The position numbers and the translations under genes are program-made. From assembly GCF_030295975.1 (NCBI RefSeq), contig NZ_AP027364.1:62001-126000 (forward strand): a stretch of DNA of 64,000 bases. Direction: 5' to 3'. This DNA is from Thalassotalea atypica. GTDB lineage: Bacteria; Pseudomonadota; Gammaproteobacteria; Enterobacterales; Alteromonadaceae. This document shows, in pieces, positions 60,395 to 64,000 of the stretch. The notes under the pieces were generated by a model. The model saw only the letters and a program-made list of their open reading frames with translations. It made no database searches and had not been told where the DNA came from. Numbering within the stretch: the first letter of the stretch is position 1; every line of letters starts with the position of its first letter.

Positions 60395-62194
60395 TTGTCA
60401 TCTTTTATGTTTTTACTTTTCGGCCACATTGACAGAAAACTCGCAAGCTTTTTTGCTGTATGCGCTCGTCAATGGACCGTTTATGTGGGCTATAGTGTGG
60501 TGTTACTGTTGTTATCTATGCGCATCAGTACAGCAGGAGAGCGCGTTGTAGTGCCACAATTTAATGACGGAACCTTAGGTAAATATACCCAATACTTTCA
60601 AGATCAAAGCGGCAGCTTGTCGTTTGAGCAAGCGCACCAAATTTTTAAAGCTTCAACGGTTCGACAAGGTAACGCTAATTCTATTTCTCTAGGCCTTGAT
60701 GTTGCACCTGTATGGATGAAATTTACGATTCATAACCTTGAGGTAGAAGCACAAAATTACCGCCTGTCGATTGAAACTCCTTGGCTTGACTATGTTGATA
60801 CATGGTTAGTAAAAGACGGACAAGTGGTTCAACACATCCAAGGAGGTGATGCTTTTCCATTTGCGAAACGACCGATGCCTTACCGCTTTTATGCGTTTGA
60901 ACATCCGTATTCTTCGGGCACAACTGACGTGTTTATTCGTATCGAAACTAAAGGACCTATGGCGATCCCAATCCAATTTAGTTCAATAGAAAAAGCCGTC
61001 CAAAGGGACATTAACAATGGCTATCAATACGGTATGCTTTACGGCATCATGCTGGCGCTTGCCCTCTATAATTTGGTGCTGTATGTTTTTATTCGTCAAA
61101 AAGAGTATGGATTATACAGCGTCTACCTTATTGGCTTTGTGCTAAATAGCTTGTCTTATACGGGACAACTACACACCATTATCATCGAAGATTACGGCCC
61201 TTATTTTCAAGATTGGTTAGATATCTTCTTGATGATCACCTATAGCGTGGCGGGTTTGCACTTCGCGCGTGCTTTGCTGAAAACGAAAGACTATGCTCCT
61301 AGGTTAGATCGATTTGTATTACGTACAACAGTGATTATCCCTATGGGTATGTTGATTGGCTTCGTGCTCAATCAGCTCTTTTTTTCAATGTTGTTGGCGT
61401 TTCTATTAAACACGTGTTTCGTGGTGTTATTTGTTGCGATGGGTGTCAAGGCGTTTACAGAGCAAAAACCACTTGCTGTGATTTTTTTATTGTCTTCAGT
61501 GACTGCAGCAATTTGTATAACGGTATCCACGCTGGCGGTTGCTGGATTTTTCGTTCCATATAATGACTACACATTTAAAGCGATTGAAGTCGGCATGGCG
61601 GTTGAAGCAATTTTGCTTGCAATCATATTGGCACGACAATTTCGTATGGCGCAGCTCGATAAGCTGATTGCAGAAACTTACGCTCGAACAGATACCTTAA
61701 CTCAGCTCAATAACCGACGCGGATTTCAAGATCTATCACAACCCATTTGGCAAAATTTAGTGCGTGAAAAACGTGAAGCATCTATTGTGCTGATCGATAT
61801 CGACTATTTTAAGCGTTTTAATGATCAATATGGCCATGATATTGGTGATACTGTCCTCAAAGAGGTAGCACAATGCATCAGTAAGGCTTGTCGTAAAGGA
61901 GATGTATCAGCACGTTGGGGGGGAGAGGAATTTATTGTTTTCTTACCTGAAACAGCTCAATCTCAAGCAATAGTCCATGCAGAGCGGATCAGAGAGGCAA
62001 TATCATCACTAACGTTGAATGTGATAAGAGTTCCAATTTCGATTACCGCCAGTTTCGGTGTTGCTGGCACAGTTAATAGTAAATTTATTGATCAAGCATT
62101 GTGTATGGAGACCCTTGAGCCGATGATCAATCAAGCTGACCGTGCTTTGTATGTCGCTAAGCAAAGCGGTAAAAATCAAGTGCAAGTGAATTAG
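60395..62194 (+). CDS. 7TMR-DISM diguanylate cyclase
   Basis: The 599-aa protein has an N-terminal hydrophobic segment (about residues 27-47), a 7TMR-DISMED2 extracellular beta domain (about 60-200; VAPVWMKFTIHNLE, LDYVDTWLVKDGQVV), a 7TM module (about 210-410; GYQYGMLYGIMLALALYNLV) and a C-terminal GGDEF domain. The active site is ARWGGEEFIVF with an intact inhibitory RKGD five residues upstream, so it is probably an active, feedback-controlled cyclase. The start is unsure: TTG at 60395 or ATG at 60407, neither with a good ribosome site. Confidence 0.9.
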   Translation: MSSFMFLLFGHIDRKLASFFAVCARQWTVYVGYSVVLLLLSMRISTAGERVVVPQFNDGTLGKYTQYFQDQSGSLSFEQAHQIFKASTVRQGNANSISLGLDVAPVWMKFTIHNLEVEAQNYRLSIETPWLDYVDTWLVKDGQVVQHIQGGDAFPFAKRPMPYRFYAFEHPYSSGTTDVFIRIETKGPMAIPIQFSSIEKAVQRDINNGYQYGMLYGIMLALALYNLVLYVFIRQKEYGLYSVYLIGFVLNSLSYTGQLHTIIIEDYGPYFQDWLDIFLMITYSVAGLHFARALLKTKDYAPRLDRFVLRTTVIIPMGMLIGFVLNQLFFSMLLAFLLNTCFVVLFVAMGVKAFTEQKPLAVIFLLSSVTAAICITVSTLAVAGFFVPYNDYTFKAIEVGMAVEAILLAIILARQFRMAQLDKLIAETYARTDTLTQLNNRRGFQDLSQPIWQNLVREKREASIVLIDIDYFKRFNDQYGHDIGDTVLKEVAQCISKACRKGDVSARWGGEEFIVFLPETAQSQAIVHAERIREAISSLTLNVIRVPISITASFGVAGTVNSKFIDQALCMETLEPMINQADRALYVAKQSGKNQVQVN

Positions 62195-62248
62195 TGCTTA
62201 ATAAATATCTATATCAAATCTTTCCATTTTTTATTGTAAATAATTACC

Positions 62249-62316
62249 TGTCCGGAAACTGCCTGTAAAAAGTGTCCGATAACTGTCCGCTGGACAGTAT
62301 TTGCTGTCCGCGGACA
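62249..62316. promoter_or_regulatory. Cluster of TGTCCG palindromes, putative activator sites
   Basis: TGTCCG occurs at 62249, 62273, 62284 and 62305. Two are parts of perfect inverted repeats: ACTGTCC-GCT-GGACAGT (62282-62298) and TGTCCGCGGACA (62305-62316). They lie 80-115 bp upstream of the predicted sigma-54 start site, the usual place for an enhancer-binding activator. Confidence 0.65.
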
Positions 62317-62372
62317 ACCTCCTCAAGAACATATTGTTACCTAACTAATTGTTATACATGCATTTTTGATTT

Positions 62373-62388
62373 TGGCATGTTAGGTGCA
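62373..62388 (+). promoter_or_regulatory. Sigma-54 promoter of the efflux operon
   Basis: TGGCATGTTAGGTGCA fits the consensus TGGCACG-N4-TTGCA with the invariant GG and GC correctly spaced (two mismatches). The predicted start is near 62399, about 60 nt before the adaptor gene ATG. Confidence 0.65.
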
Positions 62389-62457
62389 AAACAATCCATA
62401 TTGAACGGACATTTAAAGAATCATGGGGCCTTTATAGGCATCAAAGGACATTTAGTA

Positions 62458-63723
62458 ATGACAATGCGAGATACAAGTTTACAAGACAGGCAAATCACCA
62501 ATCACAATCCCAAGTGGATAAAGCCAGCAGGCTTAATTGTTGCAGGCGCAATTGTTATAGGGCTTGCATGGCAAAGTTTCGCGGGTTGGGCATCGGTTGA
62601 TCATAGTGTTGAACTTAAATCGGTCAAACTGGCTACTGTTGAACGAGGTGATTTCATCCGAGACATTGCAGCGACAGGTCGAGTGGTTGCCGCCAATGCT
62701 CCAATACTGTATAGCCCAGAGGTAGGGTTAGTGACTTTATTGGTAAAACCAGGTGATAGCGTCGAGCAAGACCAAGTTGTTGCGGTAATAGACAGCCCAC
62801 AGTTGTTATCGCAAAAGCAACAACAGTTGGCTATTGTTGAGCAACTCAAAGCAGAAATCAGCCGCGTGGAGTTAAGCGCGAGTCGTTCATCTTTGCGTTT
62901 ACAACAACAAATGGATTTAGCGAAGGTAAACCTAGAAGCAGCTGAACGTGAGTTTCGTCGCGCTGAAATTTCCATTAAAAAACAATTGATTAGTCAAATT
63001 GATTATGAAGAAGCACAAGATGAATTAGCAAAATCACGTCTTATTGCAAAACACGCTGAGCAGGACGTGGAGCTTGCTAAGCGTTCATTAGCTTTCGAAG
63101 TAGAAAATAAAAAGCTTGAATTTAAACAGCAGCAAGTAGTGCTTTTAGAGCTTGAACGCAAAGTAGGTGGTCTCTCCGTTAAATCACCGGTTAAAGGCGT
63201 TGTCGGTAACTGGCTAACAGAGCAAAAAAACCAAGTGCAGCGTAACCAAGAGTTGATGAAAGTGGTTGATTTAACGGCTTATGAAGCACAACTACAAATC
63301 TCAGAGAGTTATGCCGCAGAGCTTGGTATAGGCATGAACGTTGACTTAACGATTGGTGGACACCCATTAATAGGCGTGTTATCGGCTATCTCTCCTGAAG
63401 TTAACAACAACCAAGTCACGGCACAAGTAAAAATCAGAGATAAGAATGGCGCCAAATTACGTCAAAACCAGCGGGTTAATGCACGTATTCTGCTTGAGCA
63501 AAAAGAAGATGTCGTGATGATTAAACGCGGTCAGTTTTATGGCAGCGGTGCGGGCAAAGTGGCTTATGTGGTTAACGACAGTATCGCACAACGAGTTGAC
63601 TTAGAAAGCGGCTCTACCAGTACGGGTTACGTTGAAATACTAGCTGGCGTTAATGTGGGAGACACATTGGTCATTTCAAACCTATCAGTATTCAAAGGTA
63701 AAGAGCGCATTGTTCTTCACTAA
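62458..63723 (+). CDS. Periplasmic adaptor subunit of a MacAB-like efflux system
   Basis: The 421-aa HlyD/MacA-type membrane-fusion protein has one N-terminal membrane segment (about residues 22-41), a split lipoyl domain (VEQDQVVAVIDSPQLLSQKQ before the hairpin and VKSPVKGVVGNWLTEQ after), a long coiled-coil hairpin (about 125-240) and a beta barrel (LQISESYAAELGIGMNVDLT). I use ATG at 62458 behind AAGGA. The frame extends to a GTG at 62272, but that segment holds the palindromes and sigma-54 promoter and encodes Cys-rich nonsense. An ABC ATPase gene follows after 62 nt. Confidence 0.9.
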   Translation: MTMRDTSLQDRQITNHNPKWIKPAGLIVAGAIVIGLAWQSFAGWASVDHSVELKSVKLATVERGDFIRDIAATGRVVAANAPILYSPEVGLVTLLVKPGDSVEQDQVVAVIDSPQLLSQKQQQLAIVEQLKAEISRVELSASRSSLRLQQQMDLAKVNLEAAEREFRRAEISIKKQLISQIDYEEAQDELAKSRLIAKHAEQDVELAKRSLAFEVENKKLEFKQQQVVLLELERKVGGLSVKSPVKGVVGNWLTEQKNQVQRNQELMKVVDLTAYEAQLQISESYAAELGIGMNVDLTIGGHPLIGVLSAISPEVNNNQVTAQVKIRDKNGAKLRQNQRVNARILLEQKEDVVMIKRGQFYGSGAGKVAYVVNDSIAQRVDLESGSTSTGYVEILAGVNVGDTLVISNLSVFKGKERIVLH

Positions 63724-63785
63724 GGTATTACATTCAAACGATTAAAAATATACACAGTTAACGATTAAGGGATAAGGGAAATAAT

Positions 63786-64000
63786 ATGCTTAAAATGTCA
63801 GGAATTAATAAAGTTTATCGCACAGAGTTGGTTGAAACCCATGCACTTCGCGCACTGGATTTATCTGTAAAAGAAGGAGAGTTTGTTTCTGTTACTGGTC
63901 CTTCAGGCTCAGGCAAAACTACGTTCTTAAATATCGCAGGTCTGCTTGAGAATATTTCTAGTGGCGAATATTTATTAGACGGTCAAAACATTGTAGGGAT
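63786..64000 (+). CDS. ABC transporter ATP-binding protein, MacB/LolD type (partial)
   Basis: ATG at 63786 follows AAGGGA. The visible 71 residues read MLKMSGINKVYRTELVETHA, then LDLSVKEGEFVSVTGPSGSG with the Walker A motif GPSGSGKTT, then FLNIAGLLENISSGEYLLDG. This is the start of a LolD/MacB-type ATPase that would pair with the adaptor upstream; FtsX-like permease genes should follow beyond the window edge. The gene is cut by the right end. Confidence 0.92.
   Translation, partial: MLKMSGINKVYRTELVETHALRALDLSVKEGEFVSVTGPSGSGKTTFLNIAGLLENISSGEYLLDGQNIVG

Noticed and set aside
62338-62420. Cys-rich short peptide encoded before the efflux adaptor
   Set aside because: The frame coincides with palindromes and a sigma-54 promoter, so it is better explained as control DNA.

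Overview
The window is chromosomal DNA of a marine gammaproteobacterium of the Alteromonadales. A Colwelliaceae relative such as Thalassotalea or Colwellia fits best; this is inferred from gene content and protein similarity by eye, and no database was searched. Supporting signs are the ubiE-ubiJ-ubiB and prlC-rsmJ gene orders, a gammaproteobacterial rRNA operon with Ile and Ala tRNAs in its spacer, moderate AT-richness, a PEP-CTERM protein, a TonB receptor, and several large GGDEF/EAL proteins.

Layout. 1-6.8 kb: the 3' end of rep, then a leftward DUF1538-DUF1538-PII-CBS cassette (a probable transporter with two nucleotide-sensing regulators) and the ubiquinone operon ubiE-ubiJ-ubiB. 6.9-12.8 kb: a thioesterase, tandem solute-binding-like paralogs, a GGDEF/EAL protein, a GFA protein and a small envelope protein. 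12.8-15.8 kb: a leftward cluster of cytochrome b561, DUF4266 lipoprotein, DUF3570 barrel and ApbE flavin transferase, which looks like an envelope flavin redox system. 16-19.4 kb: a membrane LuxR-type regulator, a BaeSR-like two-component pair and a freshly decayed EF-hand gene with the same upstream box. 19.4-29 kb: amidohydrolase, TolB-like and unknown envelope genes facing a TonB receptor, then a PEP-CTERM protein, a propeller/dockerin-like protein and a kinase remnant. 29-41.4 kb: YhiN flavoprotein, a DUF4397-like lipoprotein with an atypical response regulator, ferritin, a peroxiredoxin preceded by an unlisted 51-aa cysteine protein, cytochromes b and c', a chemotaxis receptor, and prlC-glycosylase-rsmJ. 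41.5-47.6 kb: a 1535-aa Reg_prop/PAS/GGDEF/EAL sensor and gor.

47.7-53.7 kb is a complete rRNA operon (twin promoters, 16S, tRNA-Ile, tRNA-Ala, 23S, 5S, terminator). After it come a second GFA gene, polA, and a strong free-standing promoter plus terminator that outlines a small RNA where Spot 42 lies in other gammaproteobacteria. The last 6 kb hold a patatin-like lipase, a small lipoprotein, a dead type IV pilin gene, a 7TMR-DISM diguanylate cyclase, and the start of a MacAB-like efflux operon behind a probable sigma-54 promoter with upstream palindromes.

The best candidates for undescribed biology are the ApbE/DUF4266/DUF3570/b561 cluster, whose DUF3570 protein carries a flavinylation-like motif (DSLTGAS), the DUF1538-PII-CBS cassette, the putative sRNA after polA, and the sigma-54 controlled efflux operon. 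No CRISPR array, intact transposon or prophage was seen.
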